A stretch of DNA of 16,412 nucleotides from Bacillota bacterium (GTDB lineage Bacteria; Bacillota; Clostridia; Clostridiales; Caloramatoraceae), in assembly GCA_023415335.1 (NCBI GenBank), contig JAEZLD010000025.1, positions 1 to 16,412 on the forward strand. Reading direction: 5' to 3'. The translations under genes and the position numbers were made by a program. Below the pieces are notes generated by a model. It did no database searches and was not told the DNA's origin. It saw nothing but the letters and a program-made list of their open reading frames with translations. This document shows positions 1 through 6,153 of this stretch, piece after piece (position 1 is the stretch's first letter; the number at the start of each line of letters is the position of its first letter).

Positions 1-135
1 GCAGAGATGGTGGGCGTGTCAAGGAACACCATAAGCTCCATTGAAACAGGGCAGTTCAACCCTACAGCCAAGCTGGCACTTATACTTTGCATAGCACTGG
101 ATAAGAAGTTTGAGGAGCTCTTCTACTTTGATTAA
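1..135 (+). CDS. XRE/Cro-type HTH transcriptional regulator, C-terminal fragment
   Basis: Only the last 44 residues are in the window, read in frame 1 to a TAA. They begin inside the helix-turn-helix: 'VGVSRNTISSIETGQFNPT' matches the recognition-helix region of small XRE-family regulators (SRxTISxIExGxxxPS). The end 'LALILCIALDKKFEELFYFD' matches the usual last helix, in which a LAxxLxxxxEELF motif closes a roughly 65-75-residue single-domain protein. These proteins bind operator DNA as dimers, and the small stand-alone ones (YozG/YgzD-like) often sit beside membrane-protein genes. The partner gene and promoter lie left of the window. The bidirectional hairpin at 179-210 ends the transcript. 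The family call is firm; the regulon is unknown. Confidence 0.85.
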   Translation, partial: AEMVGVSRNTISSIETGQFNPTAKLALILCIALDKKFEELFYFD

Positions 136-178
136 TAGCTGTTGTAACAGGCTACTGCATATATGGATGTAGGATAAT

Positions 179-215
179 CAGGCCATCCTTGAGCACCCAA
201 GGATGGCCTGACTTT
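179..215. terminator. Intrinsic terminator between convergent genes
   Basis: CAGGCCATCCTT (179-190) pairs perfectly with AAGGATGGCCTG (199-210) around an 8-nt loop. T-rich sequence follows on the plus side and a weaker T/A tract on the minus side. It lies between the regulator ending at 135 and the acyltransferase gene ending at 219, so it probably serves both strands. Confidence 0.75.
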
Positions 216-218
216 ATA

Positions 219-1070
219 TTACCAATCTATTTCCTTTTTAACCTTTTCCGGAGGATTCTCCAGAAGCTCAGGATTTTTAAGATATTTTTCTACCTCTCTG
301 AAGCAGCGGCTGTAATAGTGCCCATCTGCAATTCTCTCATCGGTTACAACTCCGATAGGCATGTATTTGACTTCCTCCACCTGACCATCAACCATCTCTA
401 AATTCTTTGTGTTCTTCCCCATGGCTATGAACACAGTAGTAGTTCCAAATTCGTAGGTATGATGGTATATATAGTTAGTCTTAAGAGATGCCATATTAGT
501 TATAAAAAGGCTTGTGTGGAAAGGGCTTGCCTCAAGGACGCTGCGTGGAAGGAGTCCATGCTTATCCAGCCATTTCAAGGCCCCAACCGCAAAGGATACC
601 AGTCCTGGAATGTGGAATATGGCCTTGAGCAGCTTGTCCGTAGGATTTTCATACTCGGTCTTACTATTATTTATTATTATCTCCTTAACCTTTTCACTGA
701 CTTCTAATACCGTCTCGTTTAGCTTAAAGTGTGCCTTTACAACTGTTGGTGCGGTTTCTCCTGTTATCATGTTCTTCTTTAACACTACAAAGGATACACA
801 GAAATGGTTTCTGGCATAGATCTTCTTGTTCACAACAAATCGGTTTATCTGCGGGTTCTGTGATGCCATTCTTAAATATGCAGCAATAAGTAATCCCAGA
901 TGAGAAACATACTTGCCCTCTGCCCTCTTTGCCTTAATGAAGGCATCTATGGTCTTTAGCGGAATATCCGCATGGAACATGTTCTGTGCATCTACCCTCT
1001 TGTTCATTATGTATGGCACAATTTCAAAATATGGGTCTAGATTCCTTACTCTTTTTCCGTCTTTTCTCAT
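219..1070 (-). CDS. 2-oxoacid dehydrogenase E2 / CAT-superfamily acyltransferase-like protein
   Basis: The 283-residue product resembles the catalytic domain of 2-oxoacid dehydrogenase E2 and chloramphenicol acetyltransferase (PF00198/CAT fold). It has no lipoyl domain and no E1-binding domain. Family features are the early 'DPYFEIVPYIMNKRVDAQ', the N-terminal strand 'MFHADIPLKTIDAF', 'NPQINRFVV' near residue 72-80, and the C-terminal signature 'VVTDERIADGHYYSRCF' (241-257), where E2 enzymes have DHRxxDG. The catalytic His position is Glu245; Asp249-Gly250 of the motif are kept. The start is ATG 1070 because GGGGGAT lies 6 nt upstream; a GTG 36 nt further out (1106) has no ribosome binding site. 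No E1, E3 or lipoyl-carrier gene is nearby, so a classical dehydrogenase role is unlikely. Substrate unknown; the family call is fairly sure. Confidence 0.8.
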   Translation of the reverse strand: MRKDGKRVRNLDPYFEIVPYIMNKRVDAQNMFHADIPLKTIDAFIKAKRAEGKYVSHLGLLIAAYLRMASQNPQINRFVVNKKIYARNHFCVSFVVLKKNMITGETAPTVVKAHFKLNETVLEVSEKVKEIIINNSKTEYENPTDKLLKAIFHIPGLVSFAVGALKWLDKHGLLPRSVLEASPFHTSLFITNMASLKTNYIYHHTYEFGTTTVFIAMGKNTKNLEMVDGQVEEVKYMPIGVVTDERIADGHYYSRCFREVEKYLKNPELLENPPEKVKKEIDW

Positions 1071-1266
1071 ATAAATCCCCCTGGATTCTTTTATTTGAAT
1101 AAACACCCTGTGTATAGGTATAAATTTAACAATACAAATTCCCTAGTTTAAAGTTATACATAAATATCAGTAAGCCATATGATAATATAACTTTACAGTT
1201 TTGTTCATTTGATGTCAATGTTTCATTCATAAAACATTAATAAATGTATGAATCGTCAGGTTAAAA

Positions 1267-1275
1267 TGCTATAAT
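1267..1275 (+). promoter_or_regulatory. Extended -10 promoter of the PspC-domain gene
   Basis: TGC followed by TATAAT (1270-1275) is an extended -10 element. It lies 26 bases before the ATG and just ahead of an AGGAG ribosome binding site (1288-1292). The -35 position (about 1247-1252, TATGAA) is poor, as is usual for extended -10 promoters. Confidence 0.65.
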
Positions 1276-1301
1276 ATATAAAAAGGCAGGAGTGATTATA
1301 T

Positions 1302-1481
1302 ATGAAAAGATTACATAAGGGCCAGGATCGAAAGATTTTTGGTGTGTGTAGCGGTGTTGCAGAATACTTTAATATTGATCCTACAATTGTAAGGCTGATA
1401 TGGGGAGTATTGATACTTGTGTACGGCGTAGGCCTTGCCGTATATATAATAGCAGCAATCATAATGCCAAACGAAGCGTAA
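1302..1481 (+). CDS. Small PspC-domain membrane protein
   Basis: The 59-residue product begins 'MKRLHKGQDRKIFGVCSGVAE' and continues 'YFNIDPTIVRLIWGVLILVYG'. This is the PspC domain: a basic start, the FGVCSGVAEYF turn, then a hydrophobic segment (about 30-55) and a short polar tail 'MPNEA'. Stand-alone PspC proteins of this size are common in Firmicutes and are usually annotated as envelope-stress-related by homology to PspC of the enterobacterial phage-shock system. No pspA-like gene is near, so a phage-shock role is inference only. AGGAG sits 9 nt before the ATG, and the gene has its own promoter and terminator, so it is probably monocistronic. Confidence 0.88.
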   Translation: MKRLHKGQDRKIFGVCSGVAEYFNIDPTIVRLIWGVLILVYGVGLAVYIIAAIIMPNEA

Positions 1482-1498
1482 GCAGGCTTTTTAAACCG

Positions 1499-1532
1499 GG
1501 GTATTTATCTTATGAGGTAAATATCCTTTTTT
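1499..1532 (+). terminator. Intrinsic terminator of the PspC-domain gene
   Basis: GGGTATTTA (1499-1507) pairs with TAAATATCC (1518-1526), with one G-U pair, and is followed by six T. It starts 17 nt after the stop codon. Confidence 0.75.
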
Positions 1533-1540
1533 AACTTTAA

Positions 1541-1569
1541 TTGTTGTAAACGGGAAATAATAATATGAT
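1541..1569 (+). promoter_or_regulatory. Candidate sigma-A promoter of the alpha/beta hydrolase gene
   Basis: TTGTTG (1541-1546) and TATGAT (1564-1569) are separated by 17 bp. They lie just after the preceding terminator and 45 bp before the hydrolase start. Confidence 0.5.
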
Positions 1570-1614
1570 TATTGGATAATACAATGGATATACTTTATAT
1601 TTGAGGTGTGTTCT

Positions 1615-2553
1615 ATGTTGCTATGGATGCTTACAGGAGTCATAATTGTTTTATTAATCCTAAGCCTTGTGGCAGGATGTTATTTCTATAATTTGGCCTT
1701 AAACCCACGTTTCAGTAAAACTGTATTATTTGGTCCTCCCTCTCCGCCAGATCCTCAAAAGGAGGAGAAGAAAAGGTGGTTCCAGAAAACCTGCTCCAAG
1801 CATGTTTCCATACGTTCCTTCGATGGCTTATCCTTAGCCGGCTACATAGCAGAAAGCACATCAAATTCCTCCTTATGGGCTATAATAGTCCATGGATATA
1901 CAGCTAATGCCTCGTGTATGTATGACTTTGCCAAAGGTTTCTATTCCATGGGGTTTAACCTTCTGCTTCCTGATGCCAGAGGCCACGGCAGAAGCCAGGG
2001 AAGCTATATTGGAATGGGATGGCACGAAAGACATGATATAAAGTCATGGATAGAATATATAAATAAAAATTATCCCCAGACTGAAATTATCCTTTTCGGC
2101 GTATCCATGGGTGCCGCAACGGTGATGATGGTCTCAGGGGAGAACCTTCCCCCGAATGTGAAATGTATAATAGAGGACTGCGGATATACATCCATAAGGG
2201 AGGAGTTTCACTACCAGCTTAAAAACTCTTTTCACCTGCCGGATTTTCCAATACTTCCTGCTGCAAGCCTGATTACGCGCATAAAGGCAGGCTACAGCCT
2301 TCTTTTTAATGGTTCTGCCATAAAACAGGTAGCAAGGTCGCATACTCCTACCCTATTCATACATGGAACAGAGGATAAGTTTGTTCCCTTTTTTATGCTA
2401 AGCAAGCTCTATCTGGCAGCCTCCTGTCCTAAGGAAAAGCTTGTCATAGATGGTGCTGCCCATGCAAAGGCATGTGAAGTTAAACCAGAGCTTTACTGGG
2501 AAACTATAAAGGACTTTACAGGAAGATATATAAATACAGGCAGCAGACCATAA
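1615..2553 (+). CDS. Membrane-anchored alpha/beta hydrolase (serine aminopeptidase S33-like)
   Basis: The 312-residue product has an N-terminal hydrophobic anchor (about 4-27) followed by an alpha/beta-hydrolase domain. The oxyanion-hole strand is 'IIVHGYTANAS' (90-100), then comes 'DARGHGRSQG' (120-129). The nucleophile elbow is GVSMG with Ser164, the acid is Asp254 in 'HGTEDKFVP', and the base is His283 in 'DGAAHAKA', so the triad is complete. This pattern matches the YqkD/S33-like hydrolases of Firmicutes, which are usually membrane-anchored and of unknown substrate. The start is ATG 1615, with GAGGTG six nt upstream; an in-frame GTG at 1606 overlaps that ribosome binding site. The gene has its own promoter and converges on the carboxypeptidase gene. 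Substrate cannot be told from sequence. Confidence 0.88.
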   Translation: MLLWMLTGVIIVLLILSLVAGCYFYNLALNPRFSKTVLFGPPSPPDPQKEEKKRWFQKTCSKHVSIRSFDGLSLAGYIAESTSNSSLWAIIVHGYTANASCMYDFAKGFYSMGFNLLLPDARGHGRSQGSYIGMGWHERHDIKSWIEYINKNYPQTEIILFGVSMGAATVMMVSGENLPPNVKCIIEDCGYTSIREEFHYQLKNSFHLPDFPILPAASLITRIKAGYSLLFNGSAIKQVARSHTPTLFIHGTEDKFVPFFMLSKLYLAASCPKEKLVIDGAAHAKACEVKPELYWETIKDFTGRYINTGSRP

Positions 2554-2586
2554 CAGGATAGCTTCCATATCAGCCATCCTGCTTTT
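2554..2586. terminator. Intrinsic terminator between convergent hydrolase and carboxypeptidase genes
   Basis: CAGGATAGCT (2554-2563) pairs with AGCCATCCTG (2572-2581) with one mismatch, then CTTTT. It begins directly after the hydrolase TAA. The minus-strand gene ends 15 nt to the right and may also use it. Confidence 0.65.
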
Positions 2587-2600
2587 GACCTACTGCTTGT

Positions 2601-3407
2601 CTATTTATAGTCCTGAAGATATTCCTCAAGGGTAATACCCTTGTCCATTATTTCCTTAGCCACTTCCACCCCTACATATCTGAAATGCCAGGGCTCGTAT
2701 ATTATCCCTGTAATATCTGTCTTTCCATCAGGATATCTTACAATAAACCCATACTCTGCACAATGCTTCTTAAGCCACTGGTAAACCTTGGTACTCTCCT
2801 GTTTCTCATCAAGCACCTGATTTTTTACGCTTACTATGTCAACTGCAAGCCCCACCTGATGCTCGCTAGTTCCAGGATATGCTACTGTGGTTTTTGCTTT
2901 ATTAAAGGCATCTTCATAGCTCATGCCTTGTTTTTTCCATTTCTTGAGCTGAGCTTCAAACAAACTTTCCTGGTCCTCATTGCTTCTGTAGGAAGAGCAT
3001 ATCATAGGATCAAGTCCTTGTTTTCTGCAAGCCTTAAGCATACTGCACAATGATTCTTTTATTCTTTCATCAACCTTATGACTACCCTCCACATTTGCCA
3101 GTGTAGGCAGGTACCCTTCCTGCATAGGATTATCCTTGTTTACAAGCATCAGATACCAGGGTATTTCCTCCGGTTTCTGCTGAGGCTCGTCCACTGTCGG
3201 TGTAGGTGTTGACTTTGGGGTATTCGTAGGCACATCCCCTTTTGCATTTGCTCCACCTGATACCGTGGCCTTAGCCTGTGCATAGGTTCCCAAAAGAAGG
3301 CTTATGCCTACTGTAAATGAAAACAGAATAAGGCATAACCCTATTACAGCTGCAGAAACCCCTGCTTGTCCTCTTCCATTCTCTTTGCTTCTCCTATAAT
3401 ACATCAT
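2601..3407 (-). CDS. VanY-type D-alanyl-D-alanine carboxypeptidase (peptidase M15B)
   Basis: The 268-residue product has a short basic N-terminus, one membrane segment (about 18-41), a low-complexity Pro/Thr linker (60-80), then an M15B peptidase domain. Zinc-site motifs are intact: 'SSYRSNEDQ' (138-146), 'SEHQVGLAVD' with His183 and Asp190, and 'EPWHFRYVG' with Glu238 and His241. The family removes the terminal D-Ala from peptidoglycan stem peptides outside the membrane. Start ATG 3407 has GAGGG six nt upstream; a TTG start at 3455 would add 16 residues that look like translated leader. No vanH/A/X or VanRS-like genes adjoin, so cell-wall remodelling is a better guess than vancomycin resistance. 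Confidence 0.9.
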   Translation of the reverse strand: MMYYRRSKENGRGQAGVSAAVIGLCLILFSFTVGISLLLGTYAQAKATVSGGANAKGDVPTNTPKSTPTPTVDEPQQKPEEIPWYLMLVNKDNPMQEGYLPTLANVEGSHKVDERIKESLCSMLKACRKQGLDPMICSSYRSNEDQESLFEAQLKKWKKQGMSYEDAFNKAKTTVAYPGTSEHQVGLAVDIVSVKNQVLDEKQESTKVYQWLKKHCAEYGFIVRYPDGKTDITGIIYEPWHFRYVGVEVAKEIMDKGITLEEYLQDYK

Positions 3408-3507
3408 ATATATCCCTCGTACTTGGCCAAAATTCTTTAACAATAAAATCCGCAATTAAAGATGTATTAAAAATGCATCCTATAAATTTTTCAGTTATTT
3501 TATTTTT

Positions 3508-3536
3508 ATTATATCTATTACCTCCTCCAATTACAA
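3508..3536 (-). promoter_or_regulatory. Sigma-A promoter of the carboxypeptidase gene
   Basis: On the minus strand TTGTAA (3536-3531), 17 bp, TATAAT (3513-3508). This leaves a leader of roughly 95 nt before the ATG at 3407. The leader has no structure I recognise. Confidence 0.65.
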
Positions 3537-3650
3537 TACTGTCAGGTCACATATTCCCTCACTGCTTCTCTCCTGGATATTGTTTATAGGTGACTAATTT
3601 CATTATTAACTGCAAAAAATTTAAGTTTTGGATATATATTACGCAATGGG

Positions 3651-3679
3651 TTGAATTTAGTTTTATTGAATTGTATACT
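3651..3679 (+). promoter_or_regulatory. Candidate sigma-A promoter of the encapsulin operon
   Basis: TTGAAT (3651-3656) and TATACT (3674-3679) are separated by exactly 17 bp. The predicted start lies near 3686, giving a leader of about 107 nt that contains a 7-bp hairpin (ATAAGAG 3689-3695 / CTCTTAT 3705-3711) and the palindrome at 3720-3734. Confidence 0.6.
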
Positions 3680-3719
3680 ATTCTTAACATAAGAGGTATA
3701 TTTTCTCTTATCGTTGTTC

Positions 3720-3734
3720 ATACCCATAGGGTAT
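3720..3734. promoter_or_regulatory. Operator-like palindrome ATACCC-ATA-GGGTAT
   Basis: ATACCC (3720-3725) and GGGTAT (3729-3734) are perfect inverted repeats around ATA. The site is in the leader of the encapsulin operon, about 60 bp before the cargo ATG. Pyrimidine/purine tracts of the ATACCC...GGGTAT type resemble operators of the CsoR/CstR/FrmR family. Assigning it to that family is inference; a transcript hairpin is the alternative. Confidence 0.45.
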
Positions 3735-3792
3735 AAATCATAAGCATAATACATGGAGACAGAAAAATACAACTGAATGGAGGATTAAAGTT

Positions 3793-4164
3793 ATGCCAGC
3801 TTTTGCCAATCCCTTTGCAGGGAACGTTAACAGAAAAATGACAAAAGAGGAGCTGATTCAGGCCATACGCCTGGACATAGCAGGGGAGCTTGAGGCCATA
3901 TACTTGTATGACTCGCATGTTCAGGCTACTGACATTGAAATGGCAAAAAAAGTTATAGGGGATATCCGTGACGAGGAGAAGGCCCACGTTGGTGAGCTTA
4001 TGGCTCTCCTAAGGGCTCTTGACCCTAAGGAGGCGGAATTTTTTGCAGAAGGAGAGCAGGAGGTAGCAGAAATGCTATCTGACTTAGGAATAACTGAGCC
4101 TGCTGAAAAACCTTCTATAGACGAAGGCCCTGCAACAATAGGAAGCCTTATTGAAAATAAATAA
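3793..4164 (+). CDS. Encapsulated ferritin-like protein (EncFtn), encapsulin cargo
   Basis: The 123-residue product is an encapsulated ferritin, a two-helix ferroxidase that forms its four-helix active site by dimerisation and oxidises Fe(II) inside an encapsulin shell. The ferroxidase residues are present: Glu32 and Tyr39 in 'GELEAIYLYD', Glu62 and His65 in 'RDEEKAHVGEL'. The positions match the Glu32/Glu62/His65 centre I know from the Rhodospirillum rubrum protein. The acidic linker after residue 80 ends in 'GPATIGSLIENK', whose IGSL core is the typical encapsulin-targeting peptide. TGGAGG lies 9 nt before the ATG. The shell gene follows 16 nt after the stop, giving cargo-shell order. Role: iron storage and protection against iron-driven oxidative damage. 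Confidence 0.93.
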   Translation: MPAFANPFAGNVNRKMTKEELIQAIRLDIAGELEAIYLYDSHVQATDIEMAKKVIGDIRDEEKAHVGELMALLRALDPKEAEFFAEGEQEVAEMLSDLGITEPAEKPSIDEGPATIGSLIENK

Positions 4165-4180
4165 AAGGGGGGTTACGATT

Positions 4181-4987
4181 ATGAGCTATCTATCAAGAGA
4201 AGCTGCACCACTACCAGATACATTATGGTCACAGATTGATGGAGCTGTCGTAAAGGCCGCTAGTAACATATTAACAGGACGCAGGTTTCTGCATATATAT
4301 GGCCCGCTTGGCATTTCCACCGAAAGCATAGAGGTAGATGATGCAGAAAAGCTGCAGGAAGAAGCCTCAGAAGGCTTCATTACCACCACTGGAAGAAGAT
4401 ATATGCAGATACCAATGCTTTATGAGGATTTCACTCTTCTTGCAAAGGACCTTGAGAAATCAGGACACGCTCCTGATCTTTCCAAGGCCATGTCTGCAGC
4501 AGAGAAATGTGCCCTAAGGGAGGATAAATTCATATTCTTTGGAAATGAAGCCTTAGGCTATGAGGGAATCCTTACTGCATCAGGCGCAAACAGAATGCCC
4601 ATGAAGGACTGGGGTGTTGGAGAAAATGCCTTTACAGATATAGCAGAGGCTATAAACCTGATGGTAGAGGCAGAAATATACGGTCCCTATACTCTCGTAA
4701 TGAGTCCCGACCTTTACCTGAAGCTGCAGAGGCTTCAGCCAAATACCGGTCTTCTTGAAATTGACCGTGTAAACAAGCTTCTGTCAGGCGGAGTATACAA
4801 GTCACCTGTTCTAGGTAAGGAGAAGGCTGCCCTTATCTGTGCAGACCAAAGGAACATGGACCTTGTAATAGGCCAGGATATGGCTACTGCATACCTTGAG
4901 CAGTCTGAGCTTAACCACCGCTTCAGGGTGATTGAAACTATCCTGCCGCGTATAAAGCGCAGCAAGGCTGTAGTTATATTTGAATAA
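4181..4987 (+). CDS. Encapsulin nanocompartment shell protein (HK97 fold)
   Basis: The 268-residue product matches family-1 encapsulins (linocin M18 / CFP29-like). The opening 'LSREAAPLPDTLWSQIDGAV' is the conserved N-terminal helix that lines the inner shell and binds cargo peptides. Next come 'GRRFLHIYGPLG' and the late 'DMATAYLEQSELNHRFRVIETILPRIKRSKAVV' typical of the family. The length is close to the 264-residue Thermotoga shell, suggesting a T=1, 60-subunit particle. ATG 4181 is chosen because AGGGGGG lies 8 nt upstream; a TTG at 4151 overlaps the cargo gene. The pairing with EncFtn indicates an iron-storing compartment. A strong terminator follows. Confidence 0.95.
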   Translation: MSYLSREAAPLPDTLWSQIDGAVVKAASNILTGRRFLHIYGPLGISTESIEVDDAEKLQEEASEGFITTTGRRYMQIPMLYEDFTLLAKDLEKSGHAPDLSKAMSAAEKCALREDKFIFFGNEALGYEGILTASGANRMPMKDWGVGENAFTDIAEAINLMVEAEIYGPYTLVMSPDLYLKLQRLQPNTGLLEIDRVNKLLSGGVYKSPVLGKEKAALICADQRNMDLVIGQDMATAYLEQSELNHRFRVIETILPRIKRSKAVVIFE

Positions 4988-5009
4988 CTGTGTTATATAA
5001 TTTATATTT

Positions 5010-5046
5010 GACCGACAACTGTCACTTGTCAGCTGTCGGTCTTTTT
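5010..5046 (+). terminator. Intrinsic terminator of the encapsulin operon
   Basis: GACCGACA (5010-5017) pairs with TGTCGGTC (5034-5041), with partial pairing of the inner CTGTCA/TGTCAG sequence, and is followed by five T. It begins 22 nt after the encapsulin stop. Confidence 0.85.
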
Positions 5047-5070
5047 CTATTTTAACCAATTATAGGCAAT

Positions 5071-5099
5071 AAAAAAAGTCGTCTGTTGACGACTTTTTT
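5071..5099. terminator. Bidirectional terminator, left edge of the four-helix cassette
   Basis: AAAAAAAGTCGTC (5071-5083), loop TGTT, GACGACTTTTTT (5088-5099). The A tract on one side and the T tract on the other allow termination on either strand. It sits downstream of the minus-strand pair 5162-5889 and just after the encapsulin terminator. Confidence 0.8.
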
Positions 5100-5161
5100 C
5101 TGCCTAAGAGTAACCAAACGGAGCAAAACAGAGGTAAAAGTAACCGAAAGTAGTGTAACAG

Positions 5162-5539
5162 TTAAAAATATTGCTTATACTCCGGCTCCGATTTCATTTC
5201 CTTTATCAATTCTTCTATATTCTCAAAGAATGATTTTCCAACAATTCCTTTATATGGCTCCCACATTGCTGGCAATGCATTGTCATGTGAGCAAATATAT
5301 TTCCATTCGTCATCATCGTATTGATAAATTGCTTCAAGCTGATAGGTAAAGAATCCTCTTTCATCTTTCAGGATGACATATCTCATTGATTTGTCTTTTG
5401 AGTAGAGTACTTGTGCCACCTCATCAGAAAAGCCATCAAGATGTTTGTCGAACATCATTTCAACAACTGCTTCCCATGATGGCATAGGTGGAACTTCTGT
5501 CTTCGCTTTCTTTTGGAATAATCCGGCGAAGAAGTTCAT
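5162..5539 (-). CDS. Hypothetical protein, 125 residues, coupled to a four-helix-bundle gene
   Basis: I do not recognise a family. The product starts 'MNFFAGLFQKKAKTEVPPMPSWEAVVEMMFDKHL' and is acidic and aromatic-rich. It has no signal peptide or membrane segment and reads as a small soluble alpha/beta protein. Middle 'MRYVILKDERGFFTYQLEAIYQYDDDEWKY' has alternating hydrophobic residues that suggest a beta sheet, and the end 'NIEELIKEMKSEPEYKQYF' is helical. ATG 5539 has AAAGGAG eight nt upstream and overlaps the stop of the four-helix gene as ATGA, so the two are translationally coupled. A longer reading to 5599 would only run into the upstream gene. Probably made at a fixed ratio with its partner. 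Confidence 0.75.
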   Translation of the reverse strand: MNFFAGLFQKKAKTEVPPMPSWEAVVEMMFDKHLDGFSDEVAQVLYSKDKSMRYVILKDERGFFTYQLEAIYQYDDDEWKYICSHDNALPAMWEPYKGIVGKSFFENIEELIKEMKSEPEYKQYF

Positions 5540-5889
5540 TTTGTATTCTCCTTTGCGGTTCTGCAGGATGCGAACAGCATAGCACGCAGAGAAGTACATT
5601 TTGCAGAAAGTGTTTTATATGTTTGCTCGTCAATGTACTTCGTTCTGTATAACAGTTCGAGCCAATAACCTGTTTCACTTGCTTCTTTTAATGCGATTTC
5701 AAGTTTGGATACAAAATCTTTTTTGCCTTGTGCATACTGTGCTTCATAGATGTTTGCGCCGATGCTCGTACTACTTCTGCCGATTTGGTTAGAGATTATT
5801 GATTCATGGTTAGATTTCAGCTGTTTTACAAGGTTAATGATATCCACTGAGAACTTAATAGAAAGTTCAGCAAGTTTATTTTCTTTCAC
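5536..5889 (-). CDS. Four helix bundle protein (23S rRNA IVS-protein / S23 family, Avd-like)
   Basis: The 117-residue product carries the signature of the S23/IVP four-helix-bundle family (TIGR02436-type): 'LAELSIKFSVDIINLVKQLKS', 'IISNQIGRSSTSIGANIYEAQYA', 'DFVSKLEIALKEASETGYWLELL', and a last helix ending in a basic tail. Family members are encoded in intervening sequences of some 23S rRNAs or act as Avd accessory proteins of diversity-generating retroelements; they form basic pentamers that bind nucleic acid. No reverse transcriptase, template repeat or rRNA lies next to this gene. Start GTG 5889 has AGGGG seven nt upstream. Consensus promoter at 5914-5942; hairpin array directly behind it. 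Its own role is unknown. Confidence 0.88.
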   Translation of the reverse strand: MKENKLAELSIKFSVDIINLVKQLKSNHESIISNQIGRSSTSIGANIYEAQYAQGKKDFVSKLEIALKEASETGYWLELLYRTKYIDEQTYKTLSAKCTSLRAMLFASCRTAKENTK

Positions 5890-5913
5890 AAAATCGCCCC
5901 TATTTGTATAATA

Positions 5914-5942
5914 ATTATATCACAAAATCAGAAATGTTTCAA
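5914..5942 (-). promoter_or_regulatory. Consensus sigma-A promoter of the four-helix cassette
   Basis: On the minus strand TTGAAA (5942-5937), 17 bp, TATAAT (5919-5914). The -35 box shares two bases with the outermost AATGATG unit of the hairpin array (5941-5947), so the array abuts the promoter exactly. Confidence 0.8.
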
Positions 5943-6109
5943 TGATGCATCGCCTGATGGCGATATGATGTTATGCTTCGCATAATGATGCTGCTCGTTT
6001 CACTCGCAATGATGCGATGTTTGCCCAAAAACATTAGGCGAAGCCGACATCATTTGCAATAGTGTCATCATTAGTGAAACGACATCATTTGCCGCAGGCA
6101 AACATCATT
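5941..6109. repeat. Array of mini-hairpins punctuated by AATGATG / CATCATT
   Basis: The left half has AATGATG or ATGATG at 5941, 5965, 5984 and 6008. The right half has the complement CATCATT at 6048, 6066, 6083 and 6103, so orientation flips near 6030. Between them are small palindromes: ATCGCC/GGCGAT (5949-5964), TTATGC/GCATAA around TTC (5971-5985), GGC/GCC (6037-6045) and TTTGCC/GGCAAA around GCA (6088-6102). A long-range match TCGTTTCACT (5995-6004) with AGTGAAACGA (6073-6082) ties the halves together. No ORF or known RNA family was recognised. Either strand would form a strongly branched RNA or DNA structure. Confidence 0.8.
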
Positions 6110-6110
6110 C

Positions 6111-6151
6111 AAAAAAGACTGATTTGTCTGGTAGACAAATCAGTCTTTTTT
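6111..6151. terminator. Perfect 19-bp bidirectional terminator after the tRNA-Ser pair
   Basis: A tract plus GACTGATTTGTCT (6111-6129), loop GGT, then the exact complement ending in six T (6133-6151). It begins two bases past the tRNA-Ser(GCT) CCA end and is the terminator for the minus-strand serS/tRNA region. Its symmetry would also stop plus-strand transcription leaving the hairpin array. Confidence 0.88.
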
Positions 6152-6153
6152 GT

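Noticed and set aside
2601..3407. Vancomycin resistance determinant
   Set aside because: VanY-type peptidase alone, without ligase, dehydrogenase or VanX; such genes are common in cell-wall turnover.
3584..3987. Minus-strand frames across the encapsulin operon leader and cargo gene
   Set aside because: They run through the operon promoter, leader and the EncFtn coding sequence in antisense, with no family resemblance.
5536..5889. Avd protein of a diversity-generating retroelement
   Set aside because: The fold family fits, but no reverse transcriptase, template/variable repeat or target gene is in the window.
5941..6109. Possible CRISPR array
   Set aside because: The repeated unit is only 6-7 nt, spacers are 10-30 nt palindromes, and the unit flips orientation midway. 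No cas gene is present.
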